From Apium graveolens (taxonomy: Eukaryota > Streptophyta > Magnoliopsida > Apiales > Apiaceae): DNA of 64,000 nt. Location: the NCBI RefSeq assembly GCF_009905375.1, contig NC_133649.1, positions 227,858,857-227,922,856 of the forward strand, read 5' to 3'. A program made the translations under genes and the position numbers. The notes below the pieces were generated by a model. That model saw nothing but the letters and a program-made list of their open reading frames with translations. It ran no database searches and was not told where the DNA came from. Positions 45,826 through 57,600 of the stretch are shown in pieces; the first letter of the stretch is position 1, and each line of letters opens with the position of its first letter.

Positions 45826-47463
45826 ATGGCACCAAAAGATGTAATTTTTGATGGAGCTAAGTTTGTTCCTAATAATTTCTCCGGTATTCTTAGCATGTCA
45901 GAAGCCCCATCAGAACTTCACTTCATTCAGGACTTTCTTGCTAGTTCTGATATTGGGTACGCTCTGACCGAACCGCATGAAGTCTCTAGTACTCAAGTGC
46001 TGGAGTTTTGGAGAAGCGGAGTATATGATGATGGTGGTGCTCAGGGGTCCCCATGTATAATTTTTTCATCAGGGGAGGATGAGCATGTCGTGACATTGGC
46101 TACGGTTCGACAAGCACTGCAACTGTCTGAGAACTGTGTTTATTCTACTGTTAAAGAGCCAGTTCTTCAAAACATGATGGCCAGTCTGGGGTATGAGAGG
46201 ACATTGGCAAAGCTGGGTCTGTTGAAGAGATCTTACATAAGGAGGGAATGGAGTTTCTTCTTTGACTGCATAACCAAGGCTTTTGCAAACAAATGTTCTA
46301 ATTTCGATGCAATCCCCATATTCATCCAACAAATCGGGTATGCTCTCATAAATTAAACTGATTTTGATTATGCAAGTGTTGTCTTAGGTTTTATTGGGGA
46401 TAAAATGACAGAAGATAGAAATACTGTTTACTTTGCTAGATTCTGTCAGCTTATCTATAGTTTTTGTTGTGATGATAAGCCCCAATCATCTAGTGAATTA
46501 ATTTCATCGTTCAGACTAGCTAAAAGAGCTTTTAATGACTTATTATCTACTGATAATAAGAAAGCTGTGTTAAGACCCCTCCTAGTTCCTTTATCTGTCA
46601 AACAAGCCTTAATAACCTATGATCCAGTTAAATACACTGAACTATATCCTGATGTTCAACCATCAGAACCTCATCCATCAGCACCTACCACCTCCACACA
46701 AACACCTCAAACTTCTCAACCTCAACCTTCAGATCCTACAGTGAAGCCTTCATCTTCCAAACCCAAGAGGACTAAGAAAGTACCTCAGCCTCAACAGAAG
46801 AGAAGGAGAATTATTCTACGAGATGAATCAGATACTGAGGAACAGGTTCCCATATCAGAACCTGTTGTTGTAGAAGCTGAGAAGGTTTCTTCTCAGAAAT
46901 ATACTGTAACTGGGAGTTCTAGGCCCCTCAAAAGGATTAGAAAGTTAAATTCTAATGATAAAGCTCCTACAATGTCTCCACCTTTGAAGAAGTTAAAGAA
47001 ACAGAGAGCTCACAAGGACATAATTGAGTCAGATTCAGATGATGTAGTGGAAACAGTTAAGGAAGGGGATCAGGAATCTCTGATCTCAATAGAACCAATT
47101 GTTATTGAATCACTTTCTTCTGCACAATAAGAAACTGCTCAAGACAGAATTCCTACACCTCCTGTTAGGAATATGTGTATTAGTTTGATGATAAGTTAAA
47201 CAAAACTTTTAAGTAGAAATCTAGTGTTTGTAGCCTCAACGGATAAGACCATCTTGGCTATCCGTTGAAAGAGTAGCTTTACTTAGCAATAAATTTAGTA
47301 TTGTAGCACATTTCATTCTCTGGATTCAAGTTGTAATTCTTAGAGGTTGTAGGAAATTATCAGTCATGTTGACTACTAGTGGATATGCAAATAGGAGGGC
47401 TAATTGTAAATATTTCATGCCTTGTAATTTTGTATAAGTGAAGAAGTATCAACTGATATTGAA

Positions 47464-47645
47464 GACCTTCAATGGATAAGAAACAAAGCTTCAACGGATG
47501 TCTGTAAAGCTTCAACGGATAATATCCATCAACGGATAAGTGCTTCAACAGATAAAGACTTCAACTGATAATGCATCAACGGATAAAGTTTCAACGGATA
47601 AAGCCTCAATGGATAAGGCATCAACGGATGAAAGCTTCAACGGAT
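47464..47645 (+). repeat. TCAACGGAT motif array (A2 5' LTR)
   Basis: Eleven units of roughly 15-19 bp with core TTCAACGGATAA; a few carry CAATGG, CAACAG or CAACTG. Matches 1461-1639 and 59687-59855. Confidence 0.92.
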
Positions 47646-47892
47646 GCTTAGTTCATTAGCAGTTGATAGTGACAATTCATAAGCTGACAGAGGCACATGG
47701 GTTGACAGAGATAAACTAGAATGTGGAAGCCTCTAGGAGGAATCAAGAAAATGCAGCATTTCCATTCTGGTGCAAACAAGGAAGTATTCAAAGATTAACA
47801 GCTAAGCCTAAATTGCATTGGATAGAGAAATGAAGAAGAAGCATGTGAAGAGCCTTTTTAATTGTATTTTACAGTTTTGTCTTCACTTGTAA

Positions 47893-47915
47893 ACTTGGTG
47901 ATATATAAACCAAGT
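47893..47915 (+). promoter_or_regulatory. LTR TATA box in inverted repeat (A2 5' LTR)
   Basis: ATATATAAA between perfectly complementary arms ACTTGGT and ACCAAGT. Likely core promoter for the genomic RNA; the 3' LTR copy is at 60102-60124. Confidence 0.65.
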
Positions 47916-48267
47916 AGCAGCTAGTAATTAGATGTGAATTTTCCAGAGCTGTTTAGAAAAATCCAGAAAGAAAATCATCTAGTTTGTACTAGGAAGCAGC
48001 TGTGATTTAATTCTTTGAATCACAGATTTTCTGAAATAAAACATCTCTGGTGGAACAACAAATCCACCAGAAAAGTTTTTAAGTTCTTTGTGTTCTTTAC
48101 ATTTGTGTTTGAATATATATCTGTCTGCATTAGCTTCAAGCAATTCACACACATTTGCTCACAAAAACACTTAGCCTTAGAAACTGCTCAAAACTTGAAA
48201 AAGTTTTGAGATTTACATTCAACCCCCATTCTGTAAATCTCATTGTTAGTCCATTGGGAATAACAAT

Positions 48268-48279
48268 TGGTATCAGAGC
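48268..48279 (+). other. Primer binding site of A2
   Basis: TGGTATCAGAGC two bases after the LTR: the copia PBS for initiator tRNA-Met. Confidence 0.95.
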
Positions 48280-48325
48280 TAGCTCTTAACATACAAAGAG
48301 TTTAAAGATCTATTCTGCTAACATC

Positions 48326-50749
48326 ATGAGTAAGAAGGATATTGGTGTAAAGATTCCAATCCTGGAAAGAGATAACTATCATCACTGGAAAGTGAAGATG
48401 CATTTACATCTTCTCTCTCAAGATGAAAGCTACATCAACTGCATTGAAAATGGTCCTCACATCCCTCACAAGGTGGCCACAGCTGCTACTGCAACAGTTG
48501 CTGTTGGACAGTCTATTCCCAAGCCAAAAGCAGAATGGACTGTTGAAGATATTGAAGAGGTTCACAAGGACAAGAAAGCCATGAACATTCTGTTTAATGG
48601 CCTAGATCAAGATAAGTTTGACAATGTCATTAACAACCAAACTGCTAAGGAAATTTGGGATACTGTGCAGCTTATCTGTGAAGGCACTGAGCAAGTTAGA
48701 GAAAACAAAATGCAACTTCTCATTCAACAGTATGAATATTTTCATTTTGAAGAAGGAGAATCATTGAATGATACCTTCAACAGATTTCAGAAACTGTTGA
48801 ATGGATTGAAGCTGTATGGTAGAATGTACCAAGTCAAGGACTCCAATTTAAAATTTCTAAGGTCTCTACCAAAGGAATGGAAGCCTATGACTGTTTCTCT
48901 AAGAAATTCTCAAGATTATAAGGACTTCACACTTGAAAGATTATATGGAATTTTGAAGACATATGAACTTGAGATGGAGCAAGATGAGCTGTTGGAAAAG
49001 GGAAAGAGAAAAGGAGGATCAGTTGCACTTGTAGCTGACAGTGAGAAGGTTGGAGCCAGGAATGAGGTGAAGACAATGCCAAGTCTCAAAATTGGCACAA
49101 GCAAATCAGAATTAAGCAAGGGTAAAGAGCAAGTAGCTGAGGATGAAAACAATTCCAGTCAGGATGACTCTGATGATGTTGATGAACATCTGGCTTTTCT
49201 GTCCAGGAGGTTTGCAAAGATGAAGTTCAGGAAAATTACAAAATTCACTAAGCCAAACAAAAACATGATGGACAAATCCAAGTTCAAATGTTATAACTGT
49301 GGCATTAGTGGACACTTTGCAAGTGAGTGTAGGAAGCCAACCTCTGATAAGAAGAAATTTGAGCAAGTTGATTACAAAAAGAAGTATTTTGATTTGCTCA
49401 AACAAAAAGAAAGAGCTTTTCTCACTCAAGATGATTGGGTAGCAGATGGAGTCAATGAAGATGATGATATGGAATATGTCAACCTAGCCCTGATGGCTAA
49501 TTCTGATGAAAATGAAACTTGTTCATCAAGCAACCAGGTAATTACTACTGATCTCTCTCATCTTTCTAAAAATGAATGCAATGAAGCCATAAATGATATG
49601 TCCAATGAATTATATCATTTGCGTGTTTCCCTTAAATCACTAGCTAAAGAAAACACTAGGATCAAAGAGAATAATGTGTTTTTAAGTGATAGGAATGTTG
49701 TGTTAGAAGATCAGGTAATTGAGCTTGAAAAGATTAAACTTAGACGCTTGACTGTTGAGAGTGAACTAGAAGAAGCTGTTAAGAAAGTAGAAATTCTTTC
49801 TAAACAGTTAGAAAGTGAGCAAGAGGTAATCAAGGCCTGGAAAACAGCTAGGGATGTTAGTGTTCAGATTGCCAAGGTTCAGGGAATTGAATCATTCTGT
49901 GAGGATGCCTGGAAGAAAAACAAAAAGGAGTTAGAATTAATTGATGGATTGTCAACGGATGTGGAATCAACGGATGATGAAAGTTATCCGTTGAAGGAAG
50001 AAAAAGAGCATCCGTTGAAGGCTCATCAATTAAAACAGGCAAGTAATTTTAAAAATAAAAATCTCAATAAGAAAGATGATTCAACTTTCAAGAACTTTGT
50101 CAAAGAAGGAGCTAGCACATCCAAAGATGCCAGTAAGGTGAATATAGGACACATGACTTTAGATCAGCTGAAAAATAGGCTTAAGTTGGTTGAGGATAAG
50201 AAGGAAACTAAAAGAAAATCTAAAAGAAATGGGAAGGTAGGGATTAATAAACATAACAATTACACACCTGATAGGTATGCTCCTAGAAAAAGCTGTGTAC
50301 ATTGTAAAAGTGTTAATCACCTATCTGATAATTGCAAATCTGTTAAAAATGCTCCCATGCCTTCAAATCCCTCCATGCCTTCAAATCCCTCCATGCCTAA
50401 CATGTCTATGTCACCTCTGCATGCTATGCCTGTTATGTCTCATCAGAATCCCCATGCACATTTTGCAAACATGCCATATATTAATAATCCTTATTTTACT
50501 GCATTTAGTATGCCTCAAATGCCATACAATATGCCTATGTGGAATAACATGTTTGCACAATCTATGCCTTATCAAATTCAATCAAATGTGCTAAATGATT
50601 CTGTGACTAACCCTACACTTCAACCAACCACATCTGAGATCAAGGTTGACCAAAAGTTACCTAAGTCAAAAGATGCAGGAGGAATGAAGTCTAGGAAAAA
50701 GACTAACAAGGCTGGACCCAAGGAAACTTGGGTACCAAAATCAACTTGA
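48326..50749 (+). CDS. gag: Gag of family A (intact, 807 residues)
   Basis: The only long undamaged retroelement gene here. It starts MSKKDIGVKIPILERDNYHH 46 nt after the PBS, matching the start in element B. UBN2-type copia gag core at about residues 60-225 (AKEIWDTVQLICEGTEQVRE, LKFLRSLPKEWKPMTVSLRN). CCHC zinc knuckle CYNCGISGHFASEC at residue 322. A coiled-coil-like region lies at about 415-515 (Leu/Glu/Lys heptads). A second CCHC-like knuckle CVHCKSVNHLSDNC sits at residue 657. A Met/Pro/Asn-rich linker with a duplicated MPSNPS unit covers about 675-765. The DNA at 49948-50022 carries four family motifs, two in each orientation. Gag would form the capsid-like particle and bind RNA. At 807 residues it is long, as in Sireviruses. 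The ORF ends WVPKST, TGA. Confidence 0.9.
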   Translation: MSKKDIGVKIPILERDNYHHWKVKMHLHLLSQDESYINCIENGPHIPHKVATAATATVAVGQSIPKPKAEWTVEDIEEVHKDKKAMNILFNGLDQDKFDNVINNQTAKEIWDTVQLICEGTEQVRENKMQLLIQQYEYFHFEEGESLNDTFNRFQKLLNGLKLYGRMYQVKDSNLKFLRSLPKEWKPMTVSLRNSQDYKDFTLERLYGILKTYELEMEQDELLEKGKRKGGSVALVADSEKVGARNEVKTMPSLKIGTSKSELSKGKEQVAEDENNSSQDDSDDVDEHLAFLSRRFAKMKFRKITKFTKPNKNMMDKSKFKCYNCGISGHFASECRKPTSDKKKFEQVDYKKKYFDLLKQKERAFLTQDDWVADGVNEDDDMEYVNLALMANSDENETCSSSNQVITTDLSHLSKNECNEAINDMSNELYHLRVSLKSLAKENTRIKENNVFLSDRNVVLEDQVIELEKIKLRRLTVESELEEAVKKVEILSKQLESEQEVIKAWKTARDVSVQIAKVQGIESFCEDAWKKNKKELELIDGLSTDVESTDDESYPLKEEKEHPLKAHQLKQASNFKNKNLNKKDDSTFKNFVKEGASTSKDASKVNIGHMTLDQLKNRLKLVEDKKETKRKSKRNGKVGINKHNNYTPDRYAPRKSCVHCKSVNHLSDNCKSVKNAPMPSNPSMPSNPSMPNMSMSPLHAMPVMSHQNPHAHFANMPYINNPYFTAFSMPQMPYNMPMWNNMFAQSMPYQIQSNVLNDSVTNPTLQPTTSEIKVDQKLPKSKDAGGMKSRKKTNKAGPKETWVPKST
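49948..50022. repeat. Motif cluster inside gag (A2)
   Basis: TCAACGGATG twice, then TATCCGTTGA and CATCCGTTGA, within 75 bp of the gag coding sequence. Confidence 0.88.
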
Positions 50750-53700
50750 TTGATTTTGTTGTGTGCAGGGAAAAAGAAGGAATCTATGGTACTTGGACAG
50801 TGGCTGTTCAAGACACATGACAGGAGATTTCACCCTGCTCACAGAGTTTAAGGAGAGAGCTGGCCCTAGCATAACCTTTGGAGATGACAGCAAAGGATTC
50901 ACTATGGGATATGGCTTGATTTCAAAAGAAAATGTCATCATTGATGAAGTTGCATTGGTTGATGGTCTCAAACACAACTTATTGAGCATCAGTCAACTAT
51001 GTGACAGAGGGAATATTGTTTCCTTCAATTCTGAAGCCTGTATTGTCACAAGTAAGAAGGACAATAAAGTGGTTCTAACTGGAGTTAGAAAAGGGAATGT
51101 GTACTTAGCTGACTTCAACTCTACAGATGCAGAATCTATTACTTGTCTTCTCAGCAAAGCAAGCTCAGTTGAAAGTTGGCTATGGCACAAGAAGCTGTCC
51201 CATTTGAATTTCAAGACAATGAATGATCTAGTCAAAAAGGACTTAGTTAGAGGAATACCTCTAGTAGAATTCACAAGGGATGGACTGTGTGATGCTTGTC
51301 AGAAAGGAAAGCAAAAGAAAGTATCATTCAGTAAGAAGCCTGAATCTGTAATTGATGAACCATTACAACTGCTACACATGGATCTTTTTAGACCAGTCAA
51401 TGTATTGTCAATATCAAGGAAAAAATATTGCCTAGTGATTGTAGATGATTTCTCAAAGTTTTCATGGGTTTATTTTCTTGGATCAAAGGATGAAGCTAGT
51501 GAAATCATTATCAATCATATCAAGCAAGTCAACAATCATCATGATTTCAAAGTAAGGAATATTAGGAGTGACAATGGAACTGAGTTCAAGAATTCAACCA
51601 TGAAGTTGTTCTGTGAAGAAAATGGGATCATGCATGAGTTTTCAGCTCCAAGGATCCCACAAAAAAATGGTGTGGTGGAAAGGAAGAACAGATCACTAAT
51701 TGAAGCTGCAAGGACAATGCTTACAGAGTAAAAACTCCCAACTTACTTTTGGGCTGAGGCTGTTAACTGTGCATGTTACACTCAGAATATTTCTCTAATC
51801 AATCAGGCAAAAGGCACGACTCCCTATCAATTATTCAAGAGAAGAAAACCAACTTTAAACTTTCTGCATGTCTTTGGTTGTAAATGTTACATCTTAAGGA
51901 ATCAATCTTATCACAAAGGGAAGTTTGATGCAAAGGCTGATGAAGGAATATTTATTGGTTATTCTGCTGGAAAATCATATAGGGTCTACAATCTAAGAAC
52001 CAACATTGTCATGGAATCTGTGCATGTTGTGTTTGATGATAAAAAGATTGATGGACTAACAGATGAGGGACTTCATGAAGGACTCAAATTTGACAATATT
52101 GAGATATATTGTGATGATAGTGAAGATGAGAATGATAAAGAAGGCATCTCAAGAAGAATTCAAAATCTGCCTTTGGATAATGCACAGAATGCTGCATCCG
52201 TTGAAAGTCATAATTCAGCTTCCGTTGAAAGAAGCAATGTAGCATCCGTTGAAAGACAAAGTGCATCATCCGTTGAAGTTCATAATGAAGCATCCGTTGA
52301 TCACAGTCTGTCAACGGATAATCAATTCACTTCATCAGTTGATAGAGCTCCCAATTCCTTTCAAAGGATCAGCAACTCAGGGGGAGTTTCAACCAATCAA
52401 CATTCTATCTCACATCATGACAATACTGAGGCAACCTCATCTAGAGCTAATCTACCACCTCAAAGGAAATGGACCAAGAATCAACCTTTTGAATTGATCA
52501 TTGGTGATGCTACATCTAAAGTGCAAACTAGAAGGGCTACTCAAGATGAATGTATGTATAGTAGCTTTCTATCGCAGGAGGAACCTAAGAGAGTGGAAGA
52601 AGCTCTATTGGATCCAGATTGGATTTTAGCAATGCAAGAGGAGCTAAACCAATTTGAGAGGAACAAAGTATGGAAGCTGGTACCCAAGCCAAAGAACAAG
52701 AGTTTTATTGACACAAAATGGGTATTCAGAAACAAGATGGATGAAAATGGCATTGTCATAAGGAATAAAGCCAGATTGGTTGCTAAAGGTTATTCTCAAC
52801 AAGAGGGAATAGATTTTGATGAAACATTTGCTCCAGTTGCCAGACTTGAGGCCATCAGAATCTTTCTAGCCTATGCAGCCCATGCCAATTTCAAAGTCTA
52901 TCAAATGGATGTCAAGAGTGCATTTCTAAATGGGGAATTGGAGGAAGAAGTTTATGTAAGCCAACCTCCAGGGTTTGAAGATCCAAACTTTCCAGACTAT
53001 GTGTATTATCTGTTGAAAGCACTCTATGGACTAAAGCAAGCACCTAGAGCCTGGTATGAGACTTTGTCAAAATTCCTTCTAGATAATCACTTCACAAGAG
53101 GTACTGTTGACAAAACTCTCTTCTTTAGAAATGTTAATGGCTCTAAAATACTTGTTCAAATTTATGTAGATGATATTATATTTGGATCTACAGATGATAA
53201 GCTTTGTAAAAAGTTTGCTAAGTTAATGCAAAGTAAATATGAAATGAGCATGATGGGAGAGCTAACTTATTTTCTTGGTTTACAAGTTAAACAAGTTAGT
53301 GGTAGAATTTTCATTAGTCAAACTAAATATATTTATGATCTTTTAAAGAAGTTTGACTTAATGGACTGTTCATCTGCAAAAACTCCCATGGCCACTGCCA
53401 CCAAGCTTGAATTAAACAAGGCTGAAAAGTCTGTGGACATTTCAAGTTATAGAGGCATGGTTGGTTACTTTTATATTTAACTGCTAGTAGACCTGATATA
53501 ATGTTTTCTACATATCTCTGTGCTAGATTTCAAGCTGACCCTAAAGAATCTCACTTAGTGGCTATTAAAAGAATCTTTAGATATCTCAAAGGGACTCCAA
53601 ATCTAGGAATTTGGTACCCTAGAGAGTCTGGTTTTGATCTAATTGGCTACTCAGATGCAGATTATGCAGGCTGTAAAATAGACAGGAAAGGCACAACTGG

Positions 53701-54106
53701 CACCTGTCAATTTCTAGGGAACAAGCTTGTGTCATGGTTCAGCAAGAAGCAAAATTCTGTTTCTACATAAACAGCTGAAGCTGAGTACATTATTGCTGGT
53801 AGTTGCTGTGCACAGATACTATGGATGAGGAATCAACTATTTGACTATGGACTAACTGTTGACAAAATTCCTATATTCTGTGACAACACAAGTGCCATTG
53901 CCATTACTGAAAATCCAGTGTAGCACTCAACAACCAAGCACATTGACATCAAGTACCACTTCATTAGGGAACATGTGATGAAAGGTACAGTGGAACTTCA
54001 TTTTGTTCCAAGTGAAAAGCAGATTGCAGACATATTTACCAAGCCACTTGATGAATCAACATTCACAAGATTAGTAAGTGAGCTAGGTATGCTTAATTAT
54101 TCATAA
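50750..54106 (+). pseudogene. pol: Pol of family A copy A2 (PR-INT-RT-RNase H, broken)
   Basis: Pol lies in a different frame from gag; the boundary contains TTTTGTTGTGTGCAG, which resembles a splice acceptor. Protease WYLDSGCSRHMTGDF with DSG at 50796. Integrase: HKKLSHLNF and CDACQKGK zinc-binding part; core with IRSDNGTEFKN and KNGVVERKNRS; TAA at 51729. After the hinge with motif cluster, [42 protein letters not shown], catalytic YVDDIIFGS at 53163. A one-base deletion near 53466 shifts the frame into RNase H (SDADYAGCKIDRK), which has TAA near 53768 and TAG near 53921 and ends at 54106. It cannot encode a complete polyprotein. Confidence 0.92.
52195..52335. repeat. ATCCGTTGA motif cluster in the pol hinge (A2)
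   Basis: Five (A/T)TCCGTTGA sites, then one TCAACGGATAA and a variant ATCAGTTGA, at 20-30 bp spacing within coding sequence between integrase and RT. The frame reads ASVE.. ASVE.. repeats. Confidence 0.9.
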
Positions 54107-54648
54107 ATTTATGTCCTCTTTGAAATCTGCCTTGAAGCCTGAAATGAATTTGCTGCAAGAACAAAGTTGGCTTTGAGTAAGACTTATTCTATCAACAGAT
54201 ATTCCTATCCGTTGAAAGCCAAAATTGTTCTATCAACGGATGTTCATTATCCGTTGAAAGACAAATACATTTCTGGTAATTTTATCCCTCAACAGATAAA
54301 ATAGTGTTGATCATCAACGGATAACTATTTACCTTATCCGTTGAAGTGTCACATCAGTTACTTTAAGTGAGTCACAGCCGTTGATTCTTTTACTTAACCG
54401 TTGATACAGATATACACTGTTGTATGTATTTGTATTAAAGGCAGTTTTCGGAATTTCTACAGTTTTCTTTATTCTTAAACGGCTGTAATTTGTTTAAAAG
54501 TATCATTTAATCATTTTATTTACGTTTTAATTCAAGAAAGTATAAAAGCCCATTGAATTCTTATTTTCACTTTATGCTTTCTTGCAATTTTTATTCTCCT
54601 TCTCTCCCAAAATTCTCAAGTTTTTCTCTGCAACCTCTACTCACAACA
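54107..54648 (+). other. Post-pol spacer and env-like leader (A2)
   Basis: Non-coding. About ten family motifs in both orientations at 54195-54405 (CTATCAACGGATG, TTATCCGTTGAAAG, and so on), often as facing pairs. TATAAAAGCCC follows at 54541 and a pyrimidine-rich leader up to the env-like ATG. Confidence 0.8.
54541..54551 (+). promoter_or_regulatory. Internal TATA box ahead of the env-like ORF (A2)
   Basis: TATAAAAGCCC about 108 nt upstream of ATG 54649. Element B keeps TATAAAAGCC about 110 nt upstream of its ATG. Confidence 0.6.
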
Positions 54649-57600
54649 ATGGCACCAGTAGTCAAAATTATGTCTCAATCTGGATTTGTTTATGAAAAGA
54701 ATAATTTTGTAGCCTTGGTTGAAAAGAATGAAGCCCATTCTGATTATCACAAGATGATGGACTTCATCAAAAACTGCAAACTAAGCTATGCAATGCTGGA
54801 AGCCCCAACCATCTACTGTGAGGTGATTGAGGAGATTTGGACAACTGCAGAGTTCAACTCCACAGATATGACTATTGCCTTCTCTCTCAAAGGTAAGGAT
54901 TATTGCATTAACTGTGATGATATACAGTCTTGCTTTAAGTTGCCTGAGAATAATGCCATGACACCACACACTGATAAAGATGTATCTGCTATGTTAGATT
55001 CCATAGGCTATGCTTTTGATTCTGCTAGTTTAGGTAGTATTAGAAGGAAAGGCCTTAGGAAAGAATGGAGTTTTCTTGGAGATGCCTTTATTAAAGTTTT
55101 CTCTGGGAATATTAGCAATTTTGATGCCATAACTTCATCTCTTGTTAATATGCTCTATATGCTAGTTTCTGATAGGTACTTTAATTTTAGCAACTATGTC
55201 ATGCTAGAATTAGGTTCCAGATTAGGTAACAAAGCTAATAGACCACATAACATCTACTATGCTAGATTCTTTATGTTATTGGCTAACCATGTTGCTGAAG
55301 GATTGGTTATATCTAATGAGAACAATAAACTCAAATGCTGGGCACAAGAGAAAAGGGTCCTTGCAGACCTTTTGAGTATGAACCTCAATAGCCAAGTGCC
55401 ATTGGTATATTTGCCAATCATGAATGCACCACAGGTAAGGGAGGTAAACACTTCTATAACTCCTATTGTTTCCAACCCCATTGTTTCTTTGCCTTCCAGT
55501 GTGGCAATGGAATCTGTGTCTTTGTCCAAACAGGTTCCTACCAAAGCCACCAAAACTAAAATTTCAAAACACAAGCCAAAGAAAACCACCTCTGTTGTCT
55601 CTCAAAAGACAACAGTTGTAACAACTACCATAAACCCTGAAAGGAGTGAACAGGGTGTGAGTGGTGAGGGGAGGGGTGAACATCAAGAAACCCCCCAGGA
55701 TAAGGTGGGAGAGGTGAGTGGTACCCCAGCCAGCCAAGCCACAGTCTCTCAAAAGACTGTGGTGGTTCAAAAGGAGTCAAACACATCCCTAGTTGCATCC
55801 TCCCAAAAGGGTGCAACTATTGAAAATAGTCCCCAACCAGGGACACAGAACAAAAGAGGGAGGGACACTGAAGCCACAAATTCACCAATCAAAGCCTTTT
55901 CAAGGAAGAAGAAGGCCAAGACCCTAGTTTCCGCACAAGGGGCACACACAGCACAGATACATCCACCAGTATCTTTGCCTTCTCAAATTCAGCTTGATGT
56001 GACTCCAGCAAATGTGGAGTCACAGCCCCATTCTCTCATAATAAAAACACATCCATCATCAAACTCTCCATCACCCTCTCTGGATGTGGATATGATATTC
56101 ACATCACTTCCTGATTCTCCCTCATTAAAACTCAAGGAGGAGCCCCACTCAAAACCTGATGATCATCATCTTTTAGATGATTTGTTGGATCATCAGCCAA
56201 TTCTTTCAGATATAGTTGAAGAATCTGTGTCACCTCACTTAAAATCAATTCACACAGATTCAACAATTATGTCACTTTCAATATCTACATCCTTTCCTTC
56301 TTCAACGGATATCTCTCATCCGTTGATAAGTGGTTGTTCTTCGATGGATAAGCTTAACAGCAGTTATCCGTTGATACCATCAGTTTCCACTTCAACGGAT
56401 ACTCCCTATCCGTTGATGGTCTCTACACATATAACAGAAACACTTCCAACTGTAGAGGACATGGTTACTGTACAATCACTTTTAGGTTTGAGGGAAGGGA
56501 GTGATAATTTGAGTGAGAGGCTGGGTTGCTCCCAGGCAAAAGGAGAGGTTGAGAGTCATCATATGCATGCTACTTCTTGCATCATGGCAAAAGTGAGTGA
56601 GAGGAGTGCCAACTTAGAAGGTGAGGGTGAGGGTGTGAGGGTGTGTGTGAGCCAGGGGGAGCCCTTGATGCAAGAAAATAGAGAAAATGAGAGAAAGGCA
56701 GGTACAAAAGCTATAAGGGTGGATCCAGCCATTGCTAGTGAGTCAATTATTGTGGATGATGCAGACAAGGGAAGACAATTTTAGCAACATTACAAAACTG
56801 TAATTGATAACATTTCCTTGGATGCTGACACTTTTACTCACCCTGTTCCAGCCTATCAATTGTTGGCTGCTCAGGGCAATATGGAGGCAGAACAGACTTT
56901 AAACATTGTACACACTTCAGAATCTCTTCTCAGAGACAAAGTTGCTGTTAACAGGCTGCCTTCTCAAGCTGGTGAGCCATCTAAAGAATTTGGAGTAAAT
57001 TCTAATGATGATGACTCTAATTCTTTGGATGAGAGCATGAACTTAGGGGGAGAAGCAGGCCCAAGTTCTGTTCCAGATCTACCTGATTGGGCATGGGCAA
57101 AGGCATCTACACCAGGAGAGTTTGGTGTAACTTTGGTCAGGCAAGTAATGACTATTCAGAAGGCCCTTCAGGAGTCTACAGATGCTGGTACCAAGGCAAT
57201 TCTTCAAGCTCATCTGGACTCTCTGCATCTCTTGTAGTTGCAGCATTTCAAACAGAATCTAAGTGTGGATGAACTCAAGCAGGACATTGCTGATCTGAAA
57301 TCCTACAATGCTGAGAAGTTGGATTAAGTCATGCCTTATGGTACTATGCAAGATTTGTTGGGGAGACTGAGAAAAGCATCTGATGCTGACAAGAGGCTGG
57401 CCAGGTTGGAAGACAGAGTTCAGATCATTGAAGACTCTATGGTCACCATTCTTCAGAATCAACAAACTCAGACAAATCTACTAATGCAGCTGGCAAAAGC
57501 ACAAGGCTTGACCCCTACCCTTGATGATAACAAAAAGGGGGAGAATAAAGGGGAAGGGGAAGGAGAGCCATCAACAACAGTTCAAATATCTCAAGTGCTA

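Larger units (their letters stand above)
47163..48265 (+). repeat. 5' LTR of A2
   Basis: TGTTAGGAATATG to GGGAATAACA. Hairpin of facing motifs near 47233-47270, motif array 47464-47645, TATA-in-stem at 47893-47915 (ACTTGGT/ACCAAGT arms). Confidence 0.95.

Noticed and set aside
54553..54648. Upstream Met start of the env-like ORF
   Set aside because: Element B starts at the downstream Met-Ala-Pro and the upstream part overlaps the leader just after the TATA box.
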